Shown here one piece after another: positions 52,836 to 63,643 of a stretch of DNA of 64,000 bases. Every line of letters starts with the position of its first letter. The first letter of the stretch is position 1. The stretch spans positions 248,001 through 312,000 of the forward strand of contig CAVRVW010000011.1 in assembly GCA_963724695.1 (NCBI GenBank), in the 5' to 3' direction. A program made the translations under genes and the position numbers. The notes beneath the pieces were generated by a model, which saw only the letters and a list, made by a program, of their open reading frames with translations, ran no database searches and was not told the origin of the DNA. This DNA comes from CAVQFD01 sp963724695. Its GTDB lineage: Bacteria > Acidobacteriota > Vicinamibacteria > Vicinamibacterales > CAVVIG01.

Positions 52836-53746
52836 CTATCGCAGGCTCCGGATGGCGTCTTCGATGAGCGCGGAGAGCTCGCGGTATGTTAACCGAATTT
52901 CCGTCTCGTCACTGATTCCCCGTCCCGCGTCACCGCGTCCCGCGGCGATCTGCTGGGCCGCGACCGCGTCCGGGCACGAGCCGCTGCCCGCCGCCCTCGG
53001 GCGCGTGGACCACCTGGCACGTGGCGTCACCGGACGCATCAGTGGTGGCGGAGCCCGCGCCGCCGTCGGCCGCGGACGGGTCGGCGCAAATGGGCGCCGG
53101 CGCCTTGATGCCGTAGGTGCCGCGCAGCTCCTGCAGACGAACGACCTCTTCCCGCGCGATCAGGTTCTCGCGGCCAAGCAGACGCGCCACCAGGCTGATG
53201 TGGGCGAAGTGCTCGATCGTCTCCATCTTGTAGTACGCGGAGAAGAGATCGGCGCCGACGGTCAAGGCCCCATGGTTCGCCAGGAGCATGCCGTCGTGCG
53301 CCTTGATGTACTTGCGCACCGCCGCGGGCAGCTCGCTCGTGGACGGCGTCGCGTACTCGGCAATGGGCACGCTCCCGAGCGTCGTCAGCACCTCGGCCAG
53401 CACCGCCCTGATCGAGCGGGATGCCCGCCACGGCGAAGCCCGTGGCGACCGGCGGATGCGCATGGACGACCGCCCGCACGTCGGGCCGGTGCCGGTACAC
53501 CTCGAGGTGCATCAGCATCTCGGACGAGGGGTCGCGATCGCCGTGGATCTTGCGGCCCTCGAGGTCCGTGATGCACATCATCTCCGGTGACATGAAGCCC
53601 TTGCACACGCTCTTGGGCGTCATCACCAGCCGATCCGGCCCGAGGCGCGCGCTGATGTTGCCGTCGTTGCTGGCCGTGTAGCCCCGGGCGTACATGCGGC
53701 GGCCCACTTCGACGATGTCGGCGCGGAGCGCGGCTTCGGTGCTCAT
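52836..53746 (-). CDS. Class II aldolase with C-terminal encapsulation peptide, frameshifted
   Basis: ATG 53746. The aldolase domain has GYTASNDGNISARLGPDRLV, catalytic Glu76 in SSEMLMHLEVY, zinc His95/His97 in VVHAHPP, and GMLLANHGALTVG; it matches fuculose/rhamnulose-phosphate aldolases, which split a sugar phosphate into DHAP and lactaldehyde. One break near 53410 interrupts it. After GTYGIKAPAPICADP the protein runs on through a Gly/Ala-rich linker (second break near 52990) to end YRELSALIEDAIRSLR. This final amphipathic helix has the form of a microcompartment encapsulation peptide. Total about 300 residues against about 215 for free-standing aldolases. It overlaps the YHS-like gene upstream. 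Confidence 0.85.
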
Positions 53747-54003
53747 GCGGTGCGGGCGCGGTACTTGTCGCGGCAGCTCGCCGAGCAGAAGTGGATCTGC
53801 TGGCGGCCCTCGACAATCGTCACGGCACGTTCGGGCACGACGAAGGTGCCGCAGACCGGGTCGCGCGCCATCTGGACCCTCGCTTGGCGCGGGCTCCTCG
53901 ATCGGGGCTGGCCGGACACTCCCTCCAGCACGCCTTCGACGACGCGCCAGAAGGCGCGGGCGATGAACACCAGCAGCAGAAGAAGGAGGATGTAGCGGAG
54001 CAT
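53743..54003 (-). CDS. Small membrane-anchored YHS/TRASH-like metal-binding protein
   Basis: 86 residues. An N-terminal helix (MLRYILLLLLLVFIARAFW) anchors it; the C-terminal half ARDPVCGTFVVPERAVTIVE with HFCSASCRDKYRA has the Cys pattern of YHS/TRASH treble-clef domains that bind metals. ATG 54003 overlaps the TPR stop and the stop overlaps the aldolase ATG, so it is translationally linked to the microcompartment genes. Similar proteins often sit next to housekeeping loci in acidobacteria, so a dedicated microcompartment role is not established. Confidence 0.78.
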   Translation of the reverse strand: MLRYILLLLLLVFIARAFWRVVEGVLEGVSGQPRSRSPRQARVQMARDPVCGTFVVPERAVTIVEGRQQIHFCSASCRDKYRARTA

Positions 54004-54596
54004 CAGACCCCCGGCTTCGGCGCGCCTCCGGGGTGCGCCGAACGCAGGCTGTCGAGCGCACGGCGGGCCGCCTGCCCTTCGGCGCTGTCCGGGGCGAGCT
54101 GGAGGACCTGCTGCCAGGCCGCTTCGGCGCCCTCGAGATCCTGCTTCCCGAACGCCTTGACGATGCCCACGTTGAGGATCGTCTTCGTGTGCTTGGGATC
54201 GAGGGCGAGCGACCGCGCAAACTGCTCGAGCGCGCGATCGGGCTGGTTGGTGTAGTAGTACGACACGCCGAGATCCGTGCTCACGTCGACGTTGCCAGGC
54301 TGCAGCTTGAGCGCCTCGCCGTACCAGGTGATCGCGTCGCCGTAGCGTTCGGCGTCGAAGTACAGGTTCCCGAGCTGCACGCGGGGCGTGGCGTTCGACG
54401 GCTCCCGATCCGCCGCGGACTTGTACGACGACACCTGCGCCTCGTCGACCGTGCGCGGCGCCGGCTCGGCCGAAGCCGCCTGGGCCGCAGGCGCTGAAGC
54501 CACCGGCGGGCCGGCCTGCTGGCTGCCGATGATCCAGCCGGCAATCAACCCGAAGAGGACGCCTGCGACGGCATATGCGATGGAGTCAGACTTCAT
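54003..54596 (-). CDS. Membrane-anchored TPR protein
   Basis: 197 residues. N-terminal helix (SIAYAVAGVLFGLIAGWIIG), an Ala/Pro-rich spacer, then three TPR units: PRVQLGNLYFDAERYGDAIT, VSTDLGVSYYYTNQPDRALE and LNVGIVKAFGKQDLEGAEAA. TPR repeats mediate protein-protein contacts; the anchor places them at the inner membrane. ATG 54596 is 18 bases from the end of the hydrolase gene. Confidence 0.83.
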   Translation of the reverse strand: MKSDSIAYAVAGVLFGLIAGWIIGSQQAGPPVASAPAAQAASAEPAPRTVDEAQVSSYKSAADREPSNATPRVQLGNLYFDAERYGDAITWYGEALKLQPGNVDVSTDLGVSYYYTNQPDRALEQFARSLALDPKHTKTILNVGIVKAFGKQDLEGAEAAWQQVLQLAPDSAEGQAARRALDSLRSAHPGGAPKPGV

Positions 54597-54614
54597 GGGT
54601 ACCGCGGCCTTCGA

Positions 54615-55331
54615 TCATAGCAAGGTGCGCTGAAACCAGTCCACCAGCGCCCGTTCGAGATCCGGGTCTCGGCTGAGCATGACCGTGCCATGGCCCGCCG
54701 GGCCGAGCGTCTTGACCTCGCGCAGACCCTCGCCCGCCTTGGCGAGCTCCCGGACCGATCGCAGCGCGTACGGGTCGTCTCCGCCGGCAACAAGAAGGGC
54801 CGGCCGCGTCCCGTACTTGCGCAGCGCCGCCTCGGTGCGAAGCGATCGGTAGTCCAACCCGGGCGAGAGGAGCGCCAGGCTCCGAATCGACGCGTCGCCG
54901 GCCGCGTGCAGGATGGCGACATTGGCGCCAATCGATGCCCCAAGGATCCCGATGGACGAGCCGCGAACGGCCTCGGGGCGCCCCGCCAGGTAGCTCCTGG
55001 CCGCCTGGACATCGAGAACCAGCCGAGACAGGTTCGGCTGGCCATCGTTTCCGGCCGGGCCGGCCGCGGATCCCCCGTGCCCTCGAAAGTCGATCGCGAG
55101 AGCATGAATGCCGGAGTCAGCCAGCCGATGCGCAAACGCCTGCCAGTCGTCGCGTGAGCGCGTCTGCATGTGGAGCAGGATGACCGCGGGAGCGGGCTGC
55201 CTCGGCGCTTCGTAGAACGTCGCCGCCAGCGCCACGCCGTCGTCGGACCGGAGCGTGACCGGGCGGGAGACCGCCGCGTCGGCAGACGCGCCGAACAGCA
55301 GCAGCGCGGCAAGCGCCCATCCGTGCCTCAT
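54615..55331 (-). CDS. Secreted alpha/beta hydrolase (dienelactone-hydrolase-like)
   Basis: 238 residues with a signal peptide (about 1-19). Oxyanion region AVILLHMQTRSRDDW, IDFRGHGGSAAG, nucleophile GILGASIGANVAILHAAG (Ser in GASIG), acid VAGGDDPYA and His in LGPAGHGTVML. Broad-specificity esterase or peptidase; no substrate assignable. It begins inside the pdxJ stop (overlap 55328-55331), so it belongs to the pdxJ transcript. Confidence 0.83.
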   Translation of the reverse strand: MRHGWALAALLLFGASADAAVSRPVTLRSDDGVALAATFYEAPRQPAPAVILLHMQTRSRDDWQAFAHRLADSGIHALAIDFRGHGGSAAGPAGNDGQPNLSRLVLDVQAARSYLAGRPEAVRGSSIGILGASIGANVAILHAAGDASIRSLALLSPGLDYRSLRTEAALRKYGTRPALLVAGGDDPYALRSVRELAKAGEGLREVKTLGPAGHGTVMLSRDPDLERALVDWFQRTLL

Positions 55332-56074
55332 GCCAGGCGTCCGCGAAGGACGGCGTCGTACTCGCGAACGACGGCTTCGAGCCCGACAAAGAGCGCCCGC
55401 GACATCAACGCATGGCCGATTGACACTTCGTCAAGGTGCGGCAGCGTTCGAAACAGCACCAGGTTGTCGAGGTCGAGGTCATGTCCAGCGTTGACACCGA
55501 GCCCGCTGGCATGCGCCTCGAGGGCTGCTGCCGCGTAGCGCGCCAGCGAGCGTTCGCCGGCGTCGGTTCCCAGCTCGAACTGCCTGGCGAACGGCTCGGT
55601 GTACAGCTCGACACGGTCCGCACCAACCTCGGCGGCAAACCGCACCGCCTCGACCGTTGGATCCACAAAGAGGCTCACACGGACCCCTTGCGACTTGAGC
55701 GCGCGGACCACCCCGGGCAGTTGCGCGCTGTGCGCGCCGCGACGCCATCCCGCCTGGCTCGTAATCTCTCCAGGCACGACGGGCACGAGCGTGCACTGGT
55801 CCGGTGTCACCGCGAGCACGAGCTCGACGAGCTCCGGCCTGGGATCGCCTTCGATGTTGAACTCGACGTCGGCCGGGCGTCCCTCGAGCAGCGACGCGAT
55901 GTCCCTCACATCGCCAGGCGTGATGTGGCGCTGGTCGGCCCGCGGGTGCACCGTGATGCCGCCGGCGCCTGCGGTCAGACAGACGCGCACGGCGTCCACG
56001 ACCGAGGGCACGCGGCCGCCGCGCGAGTTGCGCAGCGTGGCGACCTTGTTGACGTTGACGCTCAGGCGAACCAT
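55328..56074 (-). CDS. pdxJ: Pyridoxine 5'-phosphate synthase
   Basis: 248 residues. RLSVNVNKVATLRNSRGG, GAGGITVHPRADQRHI, VEFNIEGDPRPELVEL, SLFVDPTVEAVRFAAEVGAD and HASGLGVNAGHDLDLDNL are all characteristic. It closes the pyridine ring of vitamin B6 from aminoacetone phosphate and deoxyxylulose phosphate. ATG 56074 overlaps the glmM stop; a GTG one codon upstream is also possible. The gene order glmM-pdxJ is common in bacteria. Confidence 0.94.
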   Translation of the reverse strand: MVRLSVNVNKVATLRNSRGGRVPSVVDAVRVCLTAGAGGITVHPRADQRHITPGDVRDIASLLEGRPADVEFNIEGDPRPELVELVLAVTPDQCTLVPVVPGEITSQAGWRRGAHSAQLPGVVRALKSQGVRVSLFVDPTVEAVRFAAEVGADRVELYTEPFARQFELGTDAGERSLARYAAAALEAHASGLGVNAGHDLDLDNLVLFRTLPHLDEVSIGHALMSRALFVGLEAVVREYDAVLRGRLA

Positions 56075-57507
56075 CACGAATTGAGGGACTTGGGATCGGG
56101 GGACTTGGGATTGAGGGACTTGGGATTGAGGGACTTGGGATTGGATGCGTCACTGAGGCCGAAGTGCAGACTCACGGCATCGATGATCTCCTGCGCCCAG
56201 GCTCGAATGTCGTCCTGGTTGCGTCCTTCCAGCATGACCCGCAGCAGCGGCTCGGTGCCGGAGTACCGCACGAGCACGCGCCCCTGCCCTGCGACGCGCG
56301 ACTCCACGCGTGCGATGACCTTTGCCACTTCCGGCACGGTCTTCAGATCCACCCTCTCCGGCACGCGGACGTTGAGCAACACCTGGGGATAGCTGACGAG
56401 ATCGGCAGCAAGATCCGCGAGCGATCGGCCCGTCAGCGCCATCGTCCGCAACACGTTCAGCGCCGTGCAGAGCCCGTCGCCCGTAAAGAGGTAGTCCGAG
56501 AAGATGACGTGGCCCGATTGTTCGCCCCCGAGCGAGGCGCCGCGCGCCAGCATCTCCTCCATGACATATTTGTCCCCGACACCCGTACGCACGAGCGCGA
56601 TCCCGAGATCGCGGAGCGCCAGCTCCAGCCCGATGTTGCTCATCACGGTCGCCACGACCGTCTGGCCGGCGAGGCGGCGCTCGCTCTGCAATTGACGCGC
56701 GCAGAGCAGCAGGACCGCGTCGCCGTTGACGATTTCGCCGCGATGATCGACGAAGATCGCGCGGTCGCCATCGCCATCGAATGCGATGCCCAGCTGGCGC
56801 CGCTCGTCGACCACGGTACGGGACAACATTTCCGGGTGGGTCGACCCGCAATCCAGGTTGATGTTGCGGCCATCGGGCTGGTCGCCGATGACCATCGTGT
56901 CGAATCCCAGCGAACGGAAGAGCCCGGGCGCGACGGGCGACGTGGCGCCGTTCGCGCAATCGATCACCAGGGCCGCACTCGGGGCATGGCCACTCATGAC
57001 GGCGCGCAGATGATCGAGATACGTGCCCACGAGGTCCATGCGCGCCACGGGCTCCGCGTCCCCGGCGCGCGTGGTCCACGACGAGTCGGCGACGATGGCC
57101 TCCACCTGGCGCTCGATGCCCTCGGTGAACTTCTCGCCGCGGCCAGAGAAGACCTTGATGCCGTTGTCCTGGAACGGATTGTGAGACGCGGAGATGACCA
57201 CCCCGAGGTCGTAGCCCGCGGTCCGCGTCAAATAGGCGACGGCGGGTGTCGGGACCACGCCTGCCGTGGCCACCTCGGCGCCGGCGCTCGCGGCGCCATG
57301 TGCGAGCTCGGCCTCGATCCACCCGCCGGATTCGCGCGTGTCGCGGCCGATGAGCAATCTGGGCGCGCCGGTGGCGCGAGGCAACACGCGCACGAGCGCG
57401 CCGCCGAGCCGACGGACGGTCGGTCGGTCCAGCGGAGCGACGCCGGCAACGCCGCGTACACCGTCAGTACCGAACAGTCTCGGAATGGTGAAGTCAGTTT
57501 CGGGCAC
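56074..57507 (-). CDS. glmM: Phosphoglucosamine mutase with repeat-encoded tail
   Basis: 477 residues from GTG 57507 (VPETDFTIPRLFGTDGVRG). Active serine in VISASHNPFQDNGIK (Ser108), metal loop FDGDGDRAIFVD, sugar loop GEQSGHVIFSDYL and phosphate loop VRYSGTEPLLRVM. It converts glucosamine-6-phosphate to glucosamine-1-phosphate for UDP-GlcNAc. The last 24 residues are tandem SLNPK/SPDPK units encoded by the intergenic-style word repeat at 56078-56142, so the true family end is near LHFGLSDA. It overlaps ybbR by 14 bases. Confidence 0.94.
   Translation of the reverse strand: MPETDFTIPRLFGTDGVRGVAGVAPLDRPTVRRLGGALVRVLPRATGAPRLLIGRDTRESGGWIEAELAHGAASAGAEVATAGVVPTPAVAYLTRTAGYDLGVVISASHNPFQDNGIKVFSGRGEKFTEGIERQVEAIVADSSWTTRAGDAEPVARMDLVGTYLDHLRAVMSGHAPSAALVIDCANGATSPVAPGLFRSLGFDTMVIGDQPDGRNINLDCGSTHPEMLSRTVVDERRQLGIAFDGDGDRAIFVDHRGEIVNGDAVLLLCARQLQSERRLAGQTVVATVMSNIGLELALRDLGIALVRTGVGDKYVMEEMLARGASLGGEQSGHVIFSDYLFTGDGLCTALNVLRTMALTGRSLADLAADLVSYPQVLLNVRVPERVDLKTVPEVAKVIARVESRVAGQGRVLVRYSGTEPLLRVMLEGRNQDDIRAWAQEIIDAVSLHFGLSDASNPKSLNPKSLNPKSPDPKSLNS
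56078..56142. repeat. Tandem word repeat GAGGGACTTGGGATT within the 3' end of glmM
   Basis: Four and a half copies of a 15-base unit, GAGGGACTTGGGATT with small changes. A 15-base period keeps the reading frame, so each unit adds five residues (SLNPK) to GlmM. It is the same word family as 27476-27530. Confidence 0.8.
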
Positions 57508-58420
57508 TGGCGATGCGCACCTGGACAGTGTCGGGGACGACCCGGGCGATCCCGGCGTCTGGCGACGGATCAACGTGGACGGTCAGAGTGTACTGGCCGG
57601 CGCCCAGGCCGGCGAGGTCGACAAACGCGTTGACGGCGTCGGGCTGCACGCGGCCGATGCCCTCGGCGCTGCCGCGAAGCACGACGCTGACGACTTCGGG
57701 GAGCGCCCGGGCCGTCAGGCCCGGGCTGAGAGCGCGGAGATGGACCGGACGATCCCGCAGCGTCCGTTCGCGCGGGCCCGGCAGCACCTGCACGGTCACG
57801 GTCGCCTGCCCGGCCGTCTTCAGCCGCACCATCGGATCCAGCAGGCCGACGGTGACGCTCTCCGTGACCTGCTGCTGTGCGCCATTCACCGAGATGGACT
57901 CGGTGATCGCGTCGGCCGTTTCCTTGACCGCACTTTCAGGTCCGACGATCTCGACCATCTGCGGCTCGACGGTCACCTTTCCGACAATGTAGCCGGGAGC
58001 GGGCTCGCCCTCGATGGTGGGCGCCACTGGCACGTGCCGCGACAGCGAGCTCTCGAACTCCAGGGCGATGCTGGCGGGCGTGATCTGCAGCACCTGCACA
58101 TCGAAGGGTGTGCGCACCTGTTCCGGGGTGAGCTGGTACAACCTGCGGCCCGGACGCGCCGCGTGCAGATCCAGCACCGCCACGAGGTCGCCGGCCGAGA
58201 TCCGGCTGAGCGCGCCGGAGGCGCCGCGGACGCGGACGTCGACGAGCGAGGGCGGCTCTCCTTCCAGCTCCAGGCCCTCGGGAAACTGCTGGAGCTCGAG
58301 CGGCACACGGAGACCACGCTCGACGGTCTGCTCGCCGGCGACCACGAGCCAGAGAAGCACGGCGACGCCGACCGACAGCAGTTTCAGCCCGAAATGGCGG
58401 AACGGCCAGATGACGTTCAT
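57494..58420 (-). CDS. YbbR-domain protein (CdaR-like)
   Basis: 308 residues. One N-terminal helix (KLLSVGVAVLLWLVVAG) followed by three YbbR repeats, for example LSRISAGDLVAVLDLHAARP, VAPTIEGEPAPGYIVGKVTV with EPQMVEIVGPESAV, and VNAFVDLAGLGAGQYTLTVH. The family binds and modulates the membrane diadenylate cyclase CdaA, which is encoded just upstream with a 4-base ATGA overlap; glmM follows. The cdaA-ybbR-glmM trio is conserved in many bacteria. Confidence 0.92.
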   Translation of the reverse strand: MNVIWPFRHFGLKLLSVGVAVLLWLVVAGEQTVERGLRVPLELQQFPEGLELEGEPPSLVDVRVRGASGALSRISAGDLVAVLDLHAARPGRRLYQLTPEQVRTPFDVQVLQITPASIALEFESSLSRHVPVAPTIEGEPAPGYIVGKVTVEPQMVEIVGPESAVKETADAITESISVNGAQQQVTESVTVGLLDPMVRLKTAGQATVTVQVLPGPRERTLRDRPVHLRALSPGLTARALPEVVSVVLRGSAEGIGRVQPDAVNAFVDLAGLGAGQYTLTVHVDPSPDAGIARVVPDTVQVRIASARN

Positions 58421-59233
58421 GTGTACTGCACTCGCGACGAGCGGCCGACCTTGGCCCGGTTCCCCTGCACGACGAGCGAACGGAGCCTCGCACGAAGCGT
58501 TTCCGCGTCGAGCCCACGCTCGATCTCCCCGTCAGCCACGAGCGAAATGGCGCCCGTTTCCTCCGACACGACGACGGCGACCGCGTCGTTCTCCTCGGTC
58601 AGGCCGATGGCCGCCCGGTGACGCGATCCCAGCTCCTTGCTCAACTTCGGATTGACGGTGAGCGGCAGAAAACATGCGGCGGCCGCGATGCGATCCTCCT
58701 GGACGATCACGGCGCCGTCGTGGAGCGGCGAAGCGGGTTGAAAGATGCTGAGCAGCAGGTCGTAGGTCATCACCGCGTCGAGCGGAATGCCCCCTTCGAT
58801 GTAGTTGCGAAGGCCGATCTGGCGCTCCACCGCAACAAGAGCGCCGATACGCTGCGACGACAGCCTGCTCGCCGCCATCGCGATCTCCTCGATGGACTCC
58901 TCCGCGGACTCGGCCTTCGCCAGGTAGCGGAAGAACGGCGCGCGACCGAGGTGCGCCAGCGCCCGGCGGATGTCCGACTGGAAGAGCACGATCACCGCAA
59001 ACACCATGTACCCGGCAAAGTTGCGAATCAGCCAGTTGAGGGTCTCGAGGTGCGACCACTGCGATCCGTAGAACAGCGCGAACGAGCATGCCGCCGCCCA
59101 CGACCATCTGCACGGCGCGGGTCCCGCGAATGAGCTTGAGGACCTCGTAGACGAGGAACGACACCACGAGGACATCGACCAGGTCCCACCAGTCGACCGT
59201 CGGACGCCGGAGGAGCTCCGTGATCCAGTTCAC
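58417..59233 (-). CDS. cdaA: Membrane diadenylate cyclase, frameshifted
   Basis: N-terminal helices (LVDVLVVSFLVYEVLKLIRG; NFAGYMVFAVIVLFQSDIRR) and the DAC domain: LVAVERQIGLRNYIEGGIPL, PASPLHDGAVIVQEDRIAAA (DGA) and GSRHRAAIGLTEENDAVAVV (RHR). It makes c-di-AMP from two ATP. A single-base break near 59080-59095 separates the first 50 residues from the rest. Overlaps folP at 59230-59233 and ybbR at 58417-58420. Confidence 0.9.
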
Positions 59234-60153
59234 ACGTCTGTCCAGGGGATCGCGCCCGCGCCTGCGCCCGCTGCCCTGATGGCATCGGCCACTCTCACGA
59301 CCTGCACCATTTCCGGCACCGCGTGCACGCGGACCACATGCGCACCAGCAAGAACGGCCGCCGTCACGGCGGCGGCGGTACCCCAGTCGCGCCCGGCCGG
59401 CGGCCTGTCGCCCACGGCCCGGCGAAGAAACGACTTGCGCGATGGACCGACGAGGAGCGGACGCTCCAGCAACGCCTGCAGTTCGGCCAGCCGCGCCAGC
59501 ACACCATAGCTGTGGGCCGCGTGTTTGGCAAACCCGATGCCCGGGTCGACCACAATCTGCTGCGCCGACACCCCGGCGCGCCTCGCGCGGGCGGTGGCGT
59601 CCGCGAGCTCGCCCGCGACTTCGGCAACGACGTCACCATATGCGGCCTCGGCGTACATCGACGCCGGTCGTCCTCGGGTGTGCATCAGCACGAGGATCGC
59701 GCCGCTCTCGGCCACGACGTCCGCGAGATCAGGATCGTAGGTCAGACCACTCACGTCGTTGACGATGGCCGCTCCGGCGGCGACGGCGGTGCGCGCCACC
59801 AGCGCTTTGGTGGTGTCGATGGAGATGGGCGCGCGAAGGCGTCCGGCGAGGGCCTCCACGACCGGCAGGACCCGTGCCTGCTCGTCTGCAGCCGACAGCG
59901 GCACGGCGCCCGGCCGCGTCGACTCCCCGCCCACGTCGATGAGGTCGGCGCCGTCGGCCTCCATCTGCAGCGCCTGGTCCACGGCGCGCGCCACGTCAAC
60001 GCCGGCCGCGGAGACGAGGGGCGCCGCCTCGGCGAACGAATCAGGCGTGACGTTGAGGATGCCCATCACGAGGGTGCGCTCACCGAGAGCGAGAGTCCCG
60101 TCGCCGGGCAGCCGCAGAGTATAGAGAGGGCGAGGGGGGAAAGGGAGGGACAT
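59230..60153 (-). CDS. folP: Dihydropteroate synthase
   Basis: 307 residues. VMGILNVTPDSFAEAAPL, DLIDVGGESTRPGAVPLS, ISIDTTKALVARTAV, AIVNDVSGLTYD, IVVDPGIGFAKHAAHSY and LLVGPSRKSFLRRAVG are the ordered pterin- and sulfonamide-binding loops. It joins pterin pyrophosphate to p-aminobenzoate in folate synthesis. It is the first gene of folP-cdaA-ybbR-glmM-pdxJ; 145 bases with a large inverted repeat separate it from ftsH. The canonical loop DSFSD/G is DSFAE here. Confidence 0.94.
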   Translation of the reverse strand: MSLPFPPRPLYTLRLPGDGTLALGERTLVMGILNVTPDSFAEAAPLVSAAGVDVARAVDQALQMEADGADLIDVGGESTRPGAVPLSAADEQARVLPVVEALAGRLRAPISIDTTKALVARTAVAAGAAIVNDVSGLTYDPDLADVVAESGAILVLMHTRGRPASMYAEAAYGDVVAEVAGELADATARARRAGVSAQQIVVDPGIGFAKHAAHSYGVLARLAELQALLERPLLVGPSRKSFLRRAVGDRPPAGRDWGTAAAVTAAVLAGAHVVRVHAVPEMVQVVRVADAIRAAGAGAGAIPWTDV

Positions 60154-60159
60154 CGAAAT

Positions 60160-60265
60160 TTACAATTAGGAATTAGGAATTGGGAATTCGTTGTCACGGG
60201 GCAACGTCGCAGCGGCGGCGGCGGACACGAATTCCTAATTCTGAATTCCTAATTCCTAATTGTAA
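60160..60265. terminator. Long inverted repeat of AATTAGG words between ftsH and folP
   Basis: Left arm 60160-60191 and right arm 60228-60265 consist of AGGAATT/AATTCCT words and pair over about 30 bases, with a GC-rich 36-base loop (GCAACGTCGCAGCGGCGGCG region). This AT-rich hairpin in a GC-rich genome fills most of the 145-bp gap and probably ends ftsH transcription. Confidence 0.6.
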
Positions 60266-60298
60266 GTAACCAGGAGTGATCGACGTCGTCGACGTCGA

Positions 60299-62202
<1,904 letters not shown>

Positions 62203-62206
<4 letters not shown>

Positions 62207-63643
62207 GCGGGCCCTCCAGACAACTTAAGTCTCAAGACTAGCACGGCTTGCGCGGGGTCTGTCACCCGAAACGCGTCGTCGATGGCGTGGCCGGCCACCC
62301 ACACGATCTGGTCCGTTTCCGTGGCAACGATTGGCACCAGGTCGCGCGCTTCCCGGGCCACCTTCCGGTCGACGAAGAAATCCTGCAGTTTCTTCTGGCC
62401 GCCCAGCCCAAGGGGGCGAAATCGGTCCCCCGGCCGGCGGTTCCTCACAAAGAGCGGCCCCGGGCAGCTCTGCTGGCTCAACACGGCCATTCCCGGGTTG
62501 CCCGCGAATGCACCCGCAAGGCCTGCCGATGCCACCCTTTCGGCTGACACGATGACGCCGGCTTCGGCGACGACGACTTCCCCTGGAATAGACAGCGAAT
62601 ACCGGAAAAGGTTCGCCGGGGGATTCGGACGAGCCTCCCTGCCCCTTGATGTATCGGCACGTCTAGTCGTTAAGACGACGTCCGGGCCAATGCGTTCCAG
62701 GCGCTGCCCGGGCGCGTCGAAAGCAGGCCCGCCGCCGGTCGCCAGGTCCATGGCTCGCTCGACATGGCCGAGGTCGATCTCGCGGCCGCCCGCCGCCTCA
62801 GTCATGGCACGGCGCAGGAGCAACCGCGCCAGCGCGCCGGGCAGCGCTGCCAGAACGCCAGCGTCGATGCGGCAACCTTCTCCGGTCCTTCGGGACAAGG
62901 TGCGCTCCGCCTCGGCCGCCGCCTCGTTCATCCAGGTCCATTCCAGGCGTGCCAGCTCCGCCTCGTCGGCCAGGACGTCCACAATCGACCGATTGAACCG
63001 GCCCTCGAGCAGCGGAAGCAGCTCGTGACGCACCCTGTTGCGGGGTACGCGCAGGTCGGCGTTGGTCTCGTCCTCGACACCGCCGAGACGCGGCCTCTCT
63101 CAGATACGACTTCAGCGTGGACCGATGGCACTCGAGCAGCGGGCGGATGATCGGGCCATGCTTCGGGTGCATGCCGGCGAGCCCCCTGGCGCCGGCGCCC
63201 CGGAGGAGCCGCAGGAGGAACGTTTCGGCCTGATCGTCACGGGTGTGGCCCAGCGCGACGACATGCGCGCCGAACTCGGCACGCGCCCGCTCGAGAAACT
63301 CGTAGCGCGCGTCGTGCGCGACGGCTTCGACGGACCGGCCCTCGCGGCGCGTCCGGTCGCCCACATCTTCTCGACCCACAACCCAGGGCAGCCCGAGGGA
63401 CGCGGCGACCCCGGCCGCGAACTGCTCGTCGATGTCGGCGCCCTGGCGAAGCCGATGGTTGAAGTGCGCCGCGCCTGCGACGGTCAGTTCCCCTGACGCC
63501 GCAAGGGCGGCCAGGACGTGGGTGAGCGCGACCGAATCCGGTCCGCCGGACAGGGCCACCAGCACGCGCGTGGACGGCGTCGCCAGGCTGTGACGCCTGA
63601 TCGTGCGGCGGACGGTCTCCAGAAGCGCCGCGGGGACCTTCAT
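62203..63643 (-). CDS. tilS: tRNA-Ile lysidine synthase, frameshifted
   Basis: PP-loop VALSGGPDS (32-37), HFNHRLRQGADIDEQF, ALGHTRDDQAETFLLRLLRG and RPLLECHRSTLKSYL form the catalytic domain. After one break near 63095 the frame resumes at VPRNRVRHELLPLLEGRFNR and ends with the C-terminal domain VRNRRPGDRFRPLGLGGQKK with LQDFFVDRKV. Repaired length is about 480 residues. It converts C34 of tRNA-Ile(CAU) to lysidine. A tRNA with CAT anticodon lies 137 bases upstream on the same strand. Confidence 0.92.
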
